Shown here: one piece after another, positions 34,896-44,267 of the stretch
Layout: each line of letters starts with the position of its first letter
How positions within the stretch are numbered: position 1 is the stretch's first letter
Made by a program: the position numbers and the translations under genes
Origin: BOG-1155 sp963717985
Lineage (GTDB): Bacteria > Desulfobacterota > Syntrophorhabdia > Syntrophorhabdales > WCHB1-27
Reading direction: 5' to 3'
Length of the DNA stretch: 64,000 bases
Assembly (NCBI GenBank): GCA_963717985.1
Contig: CAVQYC010000002.1
Location: forward strand, 496,001-560,000
The notes under the pieces: generated by a model
Told to the model about the DNA's origin: nothing
Database searches by the model: none
What the model saw: the letters and a program-made list of their open reading frames with translations, nothing else

Positions 34896-35846
34896 CTAAC
34901 CCGTGTTTGTTTCACCAAGACCAACCCTTACCCGAGACGCGATCATCGCATCGACAATCCGTCGTACCGTCTCCCCCCGAATCGCCACGAACCCCGCGAA
35001 CTTGTCATTCCTCAAGGACTTCTCGTATCGCCGCTTCGGACGGACCATGATAACCGATCCGTCTTTCAGCCTCTTCTTGCGCTTTTGCCTGCTGTGCAGA
35101 TACCGCCGAAGGAATCTCTTCAGCCGCACCGTCTCCCCATCCGTGATCTTCTGTTCTTCCCCTTCCGCCTGTTCCACCGGTCCTATCATCCCCCAAAAGC
35201 GCCCTATGCCCTCTCCGTCGATGGTGGACTTCTTTGAAACGTACTTGGCGAAGTAGGTAATGTACCCGTCATGCTCCCTCAGAAAGCCGAAGCTCTTCCG
35301 GTGCATGATAACCGCGAGCGCCTTCCGTACCTCTTCCGTCTTGGAGTAGGCGACCCACTTCAAGGCCACCTGGGTGAACATTTCCGTATATTGTTCATTG
35401 GTCCAGCCGGGACCATAGGCCATGAAGTGATAATGCGGGCAGGCTTGCCCTGTGTTCCTACCGGATTTCCTTTCCTTCCATTCCCTCTTGTAGACAATTT
35501 GGAGGCCGGGGTATCTTGCTTTTATAAGGTCTTGCGTTCTATGAAGCACGGTATAGCCGTACCTTGCCCTGTCTTCTAAAGTCTTGCCCTCCATCATGTC
35601 ATCGGCGAATCCGAATTCGAACCTGAAGCGCCATGTATGGGGGAACCTGCATAGCATCTTTATCAGCCTATTTCTGGCCTTCGTGGAGAATTGTCTTATC
35701 TTGTCCCTTTTGACCCAGGCTGACGACCTCCCCGGAGCGTTGCAGGCGCTTATGAGGTTCGTTGCGTGATAGAAACCGTCCTCATTCTCGACGTATGTGA
35801 CTCCCGCTCCGACACGCTTCTTCTGCCTTGGCTCTATCGTAACCAT
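34896..35846 (-). CDS. HUH-type rolling-circle replication initiator (Rep)
   Basis: 316 residues from the ATG at 35846; the frame is open to 36224, but the upstream part is Pro/Arg-rich and overlaps the noncoding GC-rich region. The HUH motif is CPHYHFMAYG with His138 and His140. The catalytic Tyr motif is YITYFAKYVSKK with Tyr198 and Tyr202, matching the Y-x3-Y or single-Tyr pattern of phage and plasmid Reps. The C-terminus is strongly basic. Closest in style to replication proteins of filamentous phages (G2P/ORF2 type); no integrase or transposase domain is present. Confidence 0.82.
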   Translation of the reverse strand: MVTIEPRQKKRVGAGVTYVENEDGFYHATNLISACNAPGRSSAWVKRDKIRQFSTKARNRLIKMLCRFPHTWRFRFEFGFADDMMEGKTLEDRARYGYTVLHRTQDLIKARYPGLQIVYKREWKERKSGRNTGQACPHYHFMAYGPGWTNEQYTEMFTQVALKWVAYSKTEEVRKALAVIMHRKSFGFLREHDGYITYFAKYVSKKSTIDGEGIGRFWGMIGPVEQAEGEEQKITDGETVRLKRFLRRYLHSRQKRKKRLKDGSVIMVRPKRRYEKSLRNDKFAGFVAIRGETVRRIVDAMIASRVRVGLGETNTG

Positions 35847-36297
35847 CCCCGGATAGAGTCTTACCAGATCGTTTGAATCATTACAGCCACTTAGCTTCTT
35901 ATTCTCTGCTAATATGGCCCTTAAACAAGCAGGGCCATAAGGACCGCCCCGGAATCGGGTCTTATCAGGCTTCGCACCCAGGCGGACCGGCGACGGCGCT
36001 GGACTTTGAGGGTCCCCGCCGTGCCGCCCGCTCGCCGGGGCGGGATAAGAGCAGTGATTCGATTGTGATGGGTGTTCACCGGCATCGGCCCGGCCCCCGT
36101 GCTCATCCTTCCGCGCGGGAGGCCGGAGCCTTGCCGAAGAAAGACCGACTAAAGCTCTATGGCTTGGCTGCACCTGCCCCCGTACCCTTTGGACGGACGG
36201 CGAGAGCCAACCTGTCTCGCACACCCGCCCGTGGGCAGGGGGTCACTTCTATTTCACTTCTAAAGTGTCTGAAAACCGTTGAAAGAGAAGGGGAGTT
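35847..36297. other. Noncoding GC-rich region, candidate replication origin of the element
   Basis: I support no gene here. At 35913-35939 there is a perfect 9-bp stem (TATGGCCCT/AGGGCCATA) with a 9-nt loop TAAACAAGC. Further GC-rich inverted segments follow around 35941-35970 and 36015-36055. Position between Rep and attR fits a double-strand origin, but no nick site can be proven from the sequence. Confidence 0.5.
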
Positions 36298-36325
36298 GAG
36301 GGTTCGAATCCCTCTCTCTCCGCCA
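36298..36325 (+). repeat. attR, duplicate of the tRNA-Ser 3' end
   Basis: An exact 28-bp copy of 31686-31713. No D arm or anticodon arm precedes it, so this is not a second tRNA gene. Confidence 0.88.
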
Positions 36326-36403
36326 CTTAATGGCAGAGTAATTTCGACGGGTCCATGAAATGGTTGCCGATTAGCAATTTCCAAAGGAAATCTTGCGCTC
36401 CCC

Positions 36404-37405
36404 TTAGCGAGAGTCCTGCCTGCCGTCCAGCACTTCCCTTACCTTCTGTAAGAGGACAGGGAGTGAGATAGGCTTTTGGAGGAAGTTAAACTTCTTGTCC
36501 TCGATGCCTTTATCAAGAAAAACATCTCTCGTATAGCCGCTCGTAAAGATTACTTTGATACCAGGTTTGATTTTCTGTATCTCATCATATGCTTCCCGCC
36601 CGTTCTTTTTCGGCATAACAGAATCGAGGATGAGAAGATCGATTCTATCCGCCTTTTTGAACTGCTCTATCGCCTCTACTCCATCGATTGCTTCAACGGT
36701 CGTGTATCCGTATTCAGTGAGTATCCTGCTGAGGAGACCTCGAACCGCCTCACTATCTTCCGCAACCAGAATGGTTTCGCTGCCCCCTTTGACAGGGGCC
36801 GGCGCCGGTTCTTCTTTTTTAACGGCTTTATTCACGGCAGGAAGGTAAATATGAAAAGCCGTCCCCACATTCGGTTCGCTGTACACGGTAATATAGCCAT
36901 TATGCTGCTTTACGATACCATACACTGTAGAAAGTCCCAGACCCGTTCCTTTCCCCGTTTCCTTGGTAGTGAAGAAAGGGTCGAATATTCTTTCCCGCGT
37001 GGCCTCATGCATGCCCACACCTGTATCAGAAACGGAGAGAAGGGCATATCGACCAGGCTCACCGTACCCGTGGAGACGCAGGAACTCATCGCCCACCTCC
37101 ACTGTTTTTGTCTCTACAGTAAGGGTTCCACCGTGCGGCATAGCATCCCTGGCGTTGACGGCAAGATTAAAGAGTATCTGGTGGATCTGGGTTGCATCAC
37201 CCATGATCGTGATGTCTTCGGCAGCCGGCAGTGTCTTGATGGCTATATCCTCGGTAAGGAGGCGCTTCAGCAGCTTTTCCACCGAGCGAAGGCTTTTGTT
37301 CATATCTATATGGGTCAAGAGTATAGGCTGCTGCCTGCTGAAGGCCAGCAGGCCGTGGGTGAGATGGGTTCGCCTTCTCAGCCGAGGAGAGTACACACTC
37401 GACAT
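36404..37405 (-). CDS. Hybrid histidine kinase, 3' part (ATPase and receiver domains) after a frameshift
   Basis: This frame carries the rest of the kinase: LTHGLLAFSRQQ at the second dimerisation helix, N-box ILFNLAVNARDAM, G1 VSDTGVGM, G2 GTGLGLSTVYGIV and a C-terminal receiver domain with the phospho-Asp in LILDSVMPKKNG and Lys in QKPIS. It joins the upstream frame at about 37369-37370, where one extra A (minus strand) in GGCGAACC breaks the gene. Alone it starts before the kinase homology and is probably not a separate gene. Confidence 0.75.
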   Translation of the reverse strand: MSSVYSPRLRRRTHLTHGLLAFSRQQPILLTHIDMNKSLRSVEKLLKRLLTEDIAIKTLPAAEDITIMGDATQIHQILFNLAVNARDAMPHGGTLTVETKTVEVGDEFLRLHGYGEPGRYALLSVSDTGVGMHEATRERIFDPFFTTKETGKGTGLGLSTVYGIVKQHNGYITVYSEPNVGTAFHIYLPAVNKAVKKEEPAPAPVKGGSETILVAEDSEAVRGLLSRILTEYGYTTVEAIDGVEAIEQFKKADRIDLLILDSVMPKKNGREAYDEIQKIKPGIKVIFTSGYTRDVFLDKGIEDKKFNFLQKPISLPVLLQKVREVLDGRQDSR

Positions 37406-39101
37406 AGGTCTGCAAAGGATTAGTCTGTCCCATCTCCATCTTCAGCAGAGTGCCGTAGCCTGTGATCACAGTCAGGATGTTGTTGAAATCATGAGCCACC
37501 CCTCCTGCCAGGGTGCCGATGGCCTCCATTTTCTGGGCCTGCCGAAGCTGCAATTCGAGGCGCGTCTTTTCTTCTTCCGACTGCCTCTGCTGGGTGATAT
37601 CCTCCACGGTAGTAAGGAAGTACAAAAACCGGCCGTCTCCGCCGCGCATGATGCTGACCGTGGAAGATCCCCATACGACCCCTTTGTCCTTCGTGACATA
37701 CCGCTTATCCGTTCGATAGAGCGAAATCTTTCCGCTGACCAGATCGTTCACACAAAGCGCATCGTTGGCGACATGGTCAGGATGTGTAATATCTTTGAAG
37801 GTGAGGGAAGCCAGCTCCTGCTCCGTATAACCGAGCATCCTGCAAAAAACCGCATTTGCCCTGATGAAACGAAAGTCGGCGCCGGCCATGACCATGCCAA
37901 AGGGGCTCCCCTCGAACATTTTTCTAAACTGCTCTTCGCTCTCCTGTACTGCTTTTTCCATCTGCTTACGCTCGGTAATGTCCTGGTTTGCGCCGTATCT
38001 TTTCACGATGCGGCCTGAATCATCCTTAACGATCCTCACTCGCGCCAGGATATATCGCACTTCTCCATCGCGACGGACAATACGGTGCTCCATGTCGGCA
38101 ACCAATTCCGGGCCCGGCTTTGAAGTGCTTTGCTCTACAAATTGATAGAAAAGCGGCCGGTCGTCGGGATCTATGAACCGTTGTGCGTAATCCTCCCTCG
38201 TCATCCGGTATCCTCCTTCCTGCTCGGCGGTGGTGCCGTAAAAAGCATAGAAGGGATCGTTGAGGACGAAGGTGTTTGTGACGGGATCGAACTCCCAGTA
38301 TACGATATGCGCAAGGTCCATTGCCTCCGACAACTGAAGCCGGCCGGCGCGTAAGGCTTCTTCCGCCCTTTGCTGTTCGGTGACGTCGATAACGGTCCCT
38401 GAAACGGCGGGACGTCCTTCGTAGACCATGAAGGACCCGAGAACCTTCACGGTAATAATCTTACCGTCTTTCCTGATAGCTCTCATCTCGTATTCGATAT
38501 GGTCTGCTTCACCGGATAGACGTTTTCGAAGATTTTCTTCCACGAGCTTTCTATCCTCAGGATGGGTTAAATCCAGGGGACTTACCTTATCGGTCATCTC
38601 ATCGTAGGTATATCCATAAATCTCGCAAAACCGTCTATTGACGAAACGACAGAGGCCGTCCTGTATGATATAGACGCCTGCAAGAGAATTCTCTACTATA
38701 GTACGGTATTTGACCTCCGATTCAAGAAGGGCGTCTTCCGCTCTCTTCCGCTCGGTGATGTCCCGTAGTGCGCCGACGATGTACTTTTCACCTGCCTTGT
38801 TGACATACAGGGTCTTTTTCGTGACGATTGTTCGGACATTGCCTAGCCCATCGGTAATCTGCTCCTCAGTGACACTTTTTTCTCCCGTCTCGAAGACGGC
38901 ATTGTCAGTCTTCCTGAAAATATCCGCCTGCTCTTTCGGAAAGAGTTCATAGTCCGTCTTTCCAAGCACCTCCTCGCAAGGCTTACCGAACATCTCACAC
39001 GCCGCGTCGTTAACAAACACGAATTTGTAGTGTCGGTCCTTAGCAAAAATAGGATCCCCCACGCAGTCGACAACCGCCCTAAAATACTCTGTGGACATCA
39101 T
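37197..39101 (-). CDS. PAS-domain hybrid histidine kinase, 5' part, frameshifted
   Basis: Starts at the ATG pair at 39101, which has AGGAGG at good spacing; the frame is open to 39128. Four PAS/PAC units follow each other (each ending in a DITERK or DVTEQQ-like linker), then the phosphoacceptor box GGVAHDFNNILTVITGYG. No membrane segment is seen, so the kinase is cytoplasmic. After SSAEKA the frame runs into about 60 unrelated residues and stops at 37197. The joined product would be about 900 residues with kinase and receiver. Whether the shift is real or a base-call error cannot be told here. Confidence 0.8.
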   Translation of the reverse strand: MMSTEYFRAVVDCVGDPIFAKDRHYKFVFVNDAACEMFGKPCEEVLGKTDYELFPKEQADIFRKTDNAVFETGEKSVTEEQITDGLGNVRTIVTKKTLYVNKAGEKYIVGALRDITERKRAEDALLESEVKYRTIVENSLAGVYIIQDGLCRFVNRRFCEIYGYTYDEMTDKVSPLDLTHPEDRKLVEENLRKRLSGEADHIEYEMRAIRKDGKIITVKVLGSFMVYEGRPAVSGTVIDVTEQQRAEEALRAGRLQLSEAMDLAHIVYWEFDPVTNTFVLNDPFYAFYGTTAEQEGGYRMTREDYAQRFIDPDDRPLFYQFVEQSTSKPGPELVADMEHRIVRRDGEVRYILARVRIVKDDSGRIVKRYGANQDITERKQMEKAVQESEEQFRKMFEGSPFGMVMAGADFRFIRANAVFCRMLGYTEQELASLTFKDITHPDHVANDALCVNDLVSGKISLYRTDKRYVTKDKGVVWGSSTVSIMRGGDGRFLYFLTTVEDITQQRQSEEEKTRLELQLRQAQKMEAIGTLAGGVAHDFNNILTVITGYGTLLKMEMGQTNPLQTYVECVLSSAEKANPSHPRPAGLQQAAAYTLDPYRYEQKPSLGGKAAEAPPYRGYSHQDTAGCRRHHDHG

Positions 39102-39523
39102 TGAGGCCTCCTGTTGATTTGCACGCATAGTGTATCAGGCCACGGATTAGTTGAGTTTTCTTCCTGACTTCGCCTTGCGGTATCATATATCAGGTCCGTG
39201 ACGGAACCCTCGCATTGTTTGTCTACAAAAACATATTATACATTAGTTATACGTCTTGCTAAGTAATTCGTCAACCGGCTCGGGTGCCTTTAGCGCTACG
39301 GGGAACCGCCACACCCGTGTTCTTCAATGCGACAGGGGAGGGCGCAAAAAGTTCCGAAAAACATCGGGCGGTAATAGTCGGTCGACATTGGGCACGGTAT
39401 GCGGGGACGAGCCGAGCCCTTAACGGCAAAGCCGGCAATCGCCCGACTTAGGTTCCTAAATACTCTTTCCATGCCTCCACTAGTGCTTTTTGCCCTGTCG
39501 GGCGCTGCGTTTGTCCCTTTATG
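39102..39523. other. Intergenic region upstream of the hybrid kinase
   Basis: No gene is supported. It holds the kinase promoter at 39246-39274. The remainder up to the UPF0182 stop shows only short GC-rich inverted segments. Confidence 0.5.
39246..39274 (-). promoter_or_regulatory. Promoter of the hybrid kinase
   Basis: On the minus strand, TTGACG (39274-39269), exactly 17 bp, then TATAAC (39251-39246). It lies about 145 bp upstream of the start at 39101. Confidence 0.6.
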
Positions 39524-42268
39524 CTATTTCCCCAGGAGCTTGCTCATGTCATCCATGGCGCGGCCGAACTCGGACCATTGCCCACGCTTCATTGCCTCCT
39601 CGGCCTGCCGGAATTCTTTCCGCACCCGCGTCAGGGCATCCTCTGATGGCCGCGCCGGCCCAAGGGGCGCAAGGGTTCCCGCCGGCCCGGGGGCGACGCT
39701 GGGAATGCCGCTGAAGACGGCCCTGATCGCCTCGTCCAGACTGGGCTGCATCACAACGCGGTTGCCGTAAACGGCGATCACCCGGATCAACTGCGGGATA
39801 TTCACCTCCTCGGCGATGAGGTAGACAGGCTCCACGTAGAGGAAAGAATTCTCGATGGGGATGACGAGGAGATTACCCCTGATCACCCGGGAGCCCCTCT
39901 GGTCCCAGAGGGACAATTGCTGAGAGATGGTCGGTTCCTGGTCGATCATCGCCTCGATCTGCGTGGGGCCGTAAATGAGGCGGTCCTTGGGCAGGCGGTA
40001 GGTGATGAGTTTTCCGTAATCCGGACGGTCACAGCCAGCCGCTATCCATGCGACCATATTCTCCTTCTTGAAGGGCGTCATCGGGAGCATGAGCAGGAAC
40101 TGCAGCTTCTGCTGCCCCGGCATCCTGATCAGCGTGTAATACGGGTCCATGGGGGCGGACTCGGCCGCGTGCTTCTGGCTGGGCAGGGCCCAGACGTCTT
40201 CCCTGTTGTAAAAAACCCTAGGGTCTGTCATGTGGTAAGTCATGAGCCTGTCGATCTGGATGCGGAATATATCCTCCGGGTACCTTATGTGGCTGGTCAG
40301 GTCTTCCGACATCTCGCTGAGCGGTCTGAAGGTGCCGGGGAACGCGCGGGCGTAAGCGGAGAGGATTGGGTCATCGGGATCGCTCACATAGAAGGAGACC
40401 GAGCCGTTGTATGCATCGATGACGGCCTTGACCGGGTTGCGGATGTAGTTGAGCCTGCTCGTGTACGGGTCGGAATAGGGATAGCGGGAGGAGGTCGTGT
40501 AACAGTCCTGTATCCAGAAAAGCCTTCCCGCGCTCACTACCAGATAAGGATCAGGGTCGAGGGAGAGAAAGGGGGCGATGAGGCCGACCCGCTCGCGTAC
40601 GGTGCGGTAGAGCTGAATCCTGCTTTCCGGTGTGATGTAGTTTGACACGAGGATGTTCGTGTCGACTAACTCCCAACTGAAAAGCAGCTTTTTCCAGAAA
40701 CTGCTGAGAGGAATGCCTCCCGTGCCCACGTATCTCGTGTAGACGTTTTTATCCCCCTGGGGGTAATCGAATTCCTCGACGCCTGTTCTTACGATGCGGT
40801 AGCCGGCCATGTTCTCCCCATAGTAGATGGCCGGTTGGCCGATCTTGAGGAGCGGGGATTCGGGCGGAAGGTCCTTGACCACCATGCGGGGTAAGTGCCC
40901 TTCCGTTGTCTCCGACACGTAGCACATGGCGAGCCCGTAGCCGTGGGTAAACTCCAGATACTGGTTGACCCACGTGCGCGCCTGCTGGAAGACCTGTTCG
41001 CTCAGCTCCCGCCCCGAAACCATCACCTGGCGGTACCCCTCACCGGGAAGGAGATAACGATCGACGTCCACCTGATAAAATCTGTAGTAAAGGCGCATCT
41101 CCTGTGTCTGTCTGAAAGCCTGGAGCACGGGCTTCCAATCCCAGAGACGGACGTTTTTGAGGGTATCGTTATTTTTGGAAACCGCGGCGAGGGTCAGGTC
41201 GTTGACGGCGCCGAAAGGGCGTTCCTCCACCCGGTCAAGCTGGTATGCCTGGCGGGTAAGCCTGATGTTGTGCAGGAGGAAGGGTCTTTCGAGGGCCAAC
41301 TCGTTGGGTTGCACGATATACGACTGAACCAGGGCCGGAATGATGCCAAGGATGACGAGCATAAGGACAAGATAGACCGCGACGCCTCCAAGGACGACGG
41401 CAAGTCTCCTCTGTTTCAGGTTGACCAAAACGAGGACGGCGAGAAATACTGTGGCTGCGGTCATGGCCCAAAGGCCGAGACGCACGACGTGGTAGTCCGT
41501 GTAGCCCGCCCCGAAGACGGCTCCCCGCTTTTCGTAGAGCAGCCCAAAAATGTCTAGGCAGTAGCCGCTGCCCCATACAAGGAGAAAAAGGACGAGCAGG
41601 ATTGACAGGTGCACAAACATCCGCCCGTTTTTGAAAGAGGTGGCACTCAGTATGACCTGCCGGCTTGCCAGATAAGCGAGGAAGGTGAAGGGCATTGCAA
41701 GGAATGTGAGGACGGCGAGGCTTTTCTGTATCGCTTCAAAAGCGGGGAGACGGAACACGTAGAAGCCGATATCCAGGCCGAAGAGCGGATCCGGGCGACC
41801 AAACGAACCGCCCCAGAGGCACCGGATAAAGGTATCCCAATCCGCTGAAAAGGCGAGGCCGAAGAGGAGCGCGACCACCAGGGAGATGGAGAAGCCGATC
41901 AAGCCTATCCTTAGCGGCCTTGCGTGAAATTCGTAGATGTCCGCATCTTGCGGGCTCTGCACGCGGAGGAAGCCGCTTCTTTGCCTGCCCGCGGCAATTC
42001 TCAGGTTGATCCAGAGATAGAGGAACACCGGTGTTGCGGCGGCCGTGAAGAGAAGGAGCTTTATCCATATGAGGCGCAAAAAGAGGGGGCTGTAACCGAG
42101 TTCCTTCATCCAAAGCCAGTCGACAAGCCAACCGGAAGCCTTCGACACGATAGCGAGGAGGAACAAGAAGAGGACGAATGCCCCGAACAGCTTAATGATC
42201 TTTGGATTCGGCAGGCTCACGCCGGCCGTGTCGCCTTCACCCCCATTGCCCTTTTGCGTATTTGCCAC
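39524..42268 (-). CDS. UPF0182 family membrane protein
   Basis: A 914-residue protein. Seven or so membrane segments fill the first ~320 residues, followed by a large extracytoplasmic domain with the family stretches PFLLHNIRLTRQAYQLD, YYGENMAGYRIV and GCDRPDYGKLITYRLP. The C-terminal ~40 residues are charged and Pro/Ala-rich. The length matches the family. Its function is unknown. It stands alone, with phoU upstream on the same strand after 125 bp. Confidence 0.93.
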   Translation of the reverse strand: MANTQKGNGGEGDTAGVSLPNPKIIKLFGAFVLFLFLLAIVSKASGWLVDWLWMKELGYSPLFLRLIWIKLLLFTAAATPVFLYLWINLRIAAGRQRSGFLRVQSPQDADIYEFHARPLRIGLIGFSISLVVALLFGLAFSADWDTFIRCLWGGSFGRPDPLFGLDIGFYVFRLPAFEAIQKSLAVLTFLAMPFTFLAYLASRQVILSATSFKNGRMFVHLSILLVLFLLVWGSGYCLDIFGLLYEKRGAVFGAGYTDYHVVRLGLWAMTAATVFLAVLVLVNLKQRRLAVVLGGVAVYLVLMLVILGIIPALVQSYIVQPNELALERPFLLHNIRLTRQAYQLDRVEERPFGAVNDLTLAAVSKNNDTLKNVRLWDWKPVLQAFRQTQEMRLYYRFYQVDVDRYLLPGEGYRQVMVSGRELSEQVFQQARTWVNQYLEFTHGYGLAMCYVSETTEGHLPRMVVKDLPPESPLLKIGQPAIYYGENMAGYRIVRTGVEEFDYPQGDKNVYTRYVGTGGIPLSSFWKKLLFSWELVDTNILVSNYITPESRIQLYRTVRERVGLIAPFLSLDPDPYLVVSAGRLFWIQDCYTTSSRYPYSDPYTSRLNYIRNPVKAVIDAYNGSVSFYVSDPDDPILSAYARAFPGTFRPLSEMSEDLTSHIRYPEDIFRIQIDRLMTYHMTDPRVFYNREDVWALPSQKHAAESAPMDPYYTLIRMPGQQKLQFLLMLPMTPFKKENMVAWIAAGCDRPDYGKLITYRLPKDRLIYGPTQIEAMIDQEPTISQQLSLWDQRGSRVIRGNLLVIPIENSFLYVEPVYLIAEEVNIPQLIRVIAVYGNRVVMQPSLDEAIRAVFSGIPSVAPGPAGTLAPLGPARPSEDALTRVRKEFRQAEEAMKRGQWSEFGRAMDDMSKLLGK

Positions 42269-42393
42269 GACAGCCTCCTCGCACTCATCGTTTTCGCGAA
42301 AGCGCCTCTAAACCGTCTCCACGATAGCCAATACTACTCCCTTGCAGAATGGTTTTCAAGCAAGGAGCTTCTCTTTTTCCACTTCTATATTCT

Positions 42394-43068
42394 TTAAGAA
42401 TACTTACGGTGCCGGATTATTTTGCCTTCCACGAGGAAGATAACCAGCTCGGCGATACTGACCGCATGGTCGGCCAGTCTCTCAAGATATTTGGCGATCA
42501 AGAGCAGCCTCATGGCACGGGATATGGTTTTCAGGTCTTCCGACATGTAGGTCAGCAGCTCCCGGAATATCTGCTCCGTAAGCTGGTCCACCTTTTCGTC
42601 TTCGTTCGTCACCTTCCACGCAAGCTGTATGTCCTCCCTCACGAAGGATTCAAGGGATTCCTTGACCATCCTCTGGGTCAGTTCAGCCATCTCGGGCAGG
42701 TCGATATAGGGCTTGAGCTGCGGCTCCAGGTTGAGGTCGAGTACCCTTTCGCACACGTTGACCGCCATATCTCCCATGCGCTCCAGGTCGTAATTTATCT
42801 TTACCGCAGTGGTAATAAAACGGAGGTCTTTTGCCGCGGGTTGTCTCAAGGCAAGGAGCTTGATGCAGAACTCCTCTATCTCGACCTCCTTCGTATTGAT
42901 CAGGTCATCATCTTCGATCACGCGCCTCGCAAGCTCGGAGTCTCTACTCATCAAAGCCTTGATCGCGCTGCGCACAGCCTTCTCGACAAGGGATCCCTCG
43001 AAGAGGATCTTCTCCTTCAGCTCCCTCAGTTCCTCATCGAAGAGCTTGTAAATATGTCCTTCGGTCAT
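42394..43068 (-). CDS. phoU: Phosphate signalling protein PhoU
   Basis: A 224-residue protein made of two three-helix bundles with the repeated metal-binding motif around DDDLINTKEVEIEEFC and NEDEKVDQLTEQIFREL. PhoU links the Pst transporter to the PhoR/PhoB signalling pair and limits phosphate uptake. No pst or pho genes are adjacent in this window. CCTCC-complement GGAGGCCCTGG precedes the ATG. Confidence 0.93.
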   Translation of the reverse strand: MTEGHIYKLFDEELRELKEKILFEGSLVEKAVRSAIKALMSRDSELARRVIEDDDLINTKEVEIEEFCIKLLALRQPAAKDLRFITTAVKINYDLERMGDMAVNVCERVLDLNLEPQLKPYIDLPEMAELTQRMVKESLESFVREDIQLAWKVTNEDEKVDQLTEQIFRELLTYMSEDLKTISRAMRLLLIAKYLERLADHAVSIAELVIFLVEGKIIRHRKYS

Positions 43069-43247
43069 CCAGGGCCTCCTTGGGCGTGCGACAATTATAT
43101 GATGGATCTGCGGCTGAATGCAAGCTCAGCGGTAATTGGGGCCGGCCGGGCGCATGTGTTTTTTTATGTTCCTTTTCTTCGGTGGGCCACCCGACAAGAC
43201 AAGAAAAGTGCGCGGAAGGGGGATCGTCTACGAGGGCGCGTCGAATC

Positions 43248-44267
43248 TCAAAAGGGAATCATAGCAAGGGCGTCAGCCAGACTTCCCTGTACCCTTTTGC
43301 CGCCGGACTCGATGAGAAAATGGCCCTCCTCCAGCGTTCTATCCTCCTCCCACGTAGGGAATATCCCCGATGCTTTGATCTTCGCAAGATTGGAAGCCTT
43401 ATGACCGGTCAGGTGGGCCACGTCCCTGGGGTGCACAGCCAGACGAATGTCGCCCCGTATGGCCGATGCGGCGCAGGTGTGCAAAAGAGCCAGACAAAAC
43501 GCTTCCGATTTCACGAGATAGCCGAAAGCGGGATGAAAGGGACCGGCGGCGATCTTTTCCTTCAGCACGTCATTTTCCGTGAGCCCCATCTTTATCGTCC
43601 TGATCCGGTAATTCCATGCGGTTACAGAGATAAAGACCGCTTTTGCGACGGCGCTTTCGATTGTATCCGGCGAAAAACAACCGCTCTTGAAGTCCTGGTA
43701 AAGCCCGGTATCCTGAAGCACGAGGAGTGGGTAGATCCTGATGAACGCCGGGGCGAGGAACGTGACGGTCCTTGCCGTCTCGCGCACATCCCGCGGTGTC
43801 TCTCCCGGAAGGCCCACCATCACCTGGAGGCCCGTCTCGAACCCCTCTTCGCGCAGCGTGCGATAGGTCGTGAAGAGGTCATCGGCGGTATGGCCCCTTT
43901 TTAGCGCGGTAAGGATATCGTCGTTAAAGGTCGGTATGCCGAGCTCGATTGTCCGAACGCCGTATTTTTTAAGGAGACCTATGACCTCCATGTCGGGGAC
44001 TACTGGCTTTGTTGATATGCGTAAGCCGGCGATCTTGTCCCGGTAGGGCTCGAACAGGCGCAAGAGCCCCTCAAGCCGTGTCCGGTTGAGCCCGAGCATG
44101 TTTCCGCCATACAGGGCTACTTCCACGGGGTTCGACCGGGAACCGAGCAGCCGGGCGACGCGGTCTTCTATGCTGCCGTCTTTTTCGCTATTGGTAATAT
44201 GGTCCTGATTACAATAGGTACAGCGCTGCCCGCACCCGTAGTGGGGCAGAAAGACCGGTAGGATCAT
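43248..44267 (-). CDS. Radical SAM protein of the Elp3/HemN-like group
   Basis: A 339-residue protein with the cluster motif C12-x3-C16-x2-C19 (GCGQRCTYC) close to the N-terminus. The radical SAM barrel (VEVALYGGNMLGL, IRTIELGIPTFND, GLQVMVGLPGETP) resembles the Elp3-type family; no acetyltransferase domain follows. Its ATG overlaps the rnc stop by 4 bp, so it is co-translated with RNase III. The substrate is unknown; a role in tRNA or RNA modification is inference from context. Confidence 0.85.
   Translation of the reverse strand: MILPVFLPHYGCGQRCTYCNQDHITNSEKDGSIEDRVARLLGSRSNPVEVALYGGNMLGLNRTRLEGLLRLFEPYRDKIAGLRISTKPVVPDMEVIGLLKKYGVRTIELGIPTFNDDILTALKRGHTADDLFTTYRTLREEGFETGLQVMVGLPGETPRDVRETARTVTFLAPAFIRIYPLLVLQDTGLYQDFKSGCFSPDTIESAVAKAVFISVTAWNYRIRTIKMGLTENDVLKEKIAAGPFHPAFGYLVKSEAFCLALLHTCAASAIRGDIRLAVHPRDVAHLTGHKASNLAKIKASGIFPTWEEDRTLEEGHFLIESGGKRVQGSLADALAMIPF

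Larger units (their letters stand above)
31686..36325. mobile_element. tRNA-Ser-integrated element encoding an HUH Rep
   Basis: The element lies between two exact 28-bp copies of the tRNA-Ser 3' end and is about 4.6 kb. Plus-strand genes: AbrB antitoxin and PIN toxin. Minus-strand genes: HTH protein, zinc-ribbon membrane protein, HEPN-like protein and HUH replication initiator. A 450-bp GC-rich noncoding stretch with hairpins adjoins the Rep gene and attR. No integrase, relaxase of MOB type, coat protein or Zot-like ATPase is visible. It resembles a small plasmid-like or filamentous-phage-satellite element that replicates by rolling circle when free; that lifestyle is inference. Confidence 0.8.

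Noticed and set aside
34896..36224. 442-residue version of Rep starting at 36224
   Set aside because: The added 126 residues are Pro/Arg/Gly-rich, overlap the hairpin region and carry no conserved motif.
36298..36325. Second tRNA-Ser gene
   Set aside because: Only the last 28 bp of the tRNA are present; there is no D or anticodon arm.
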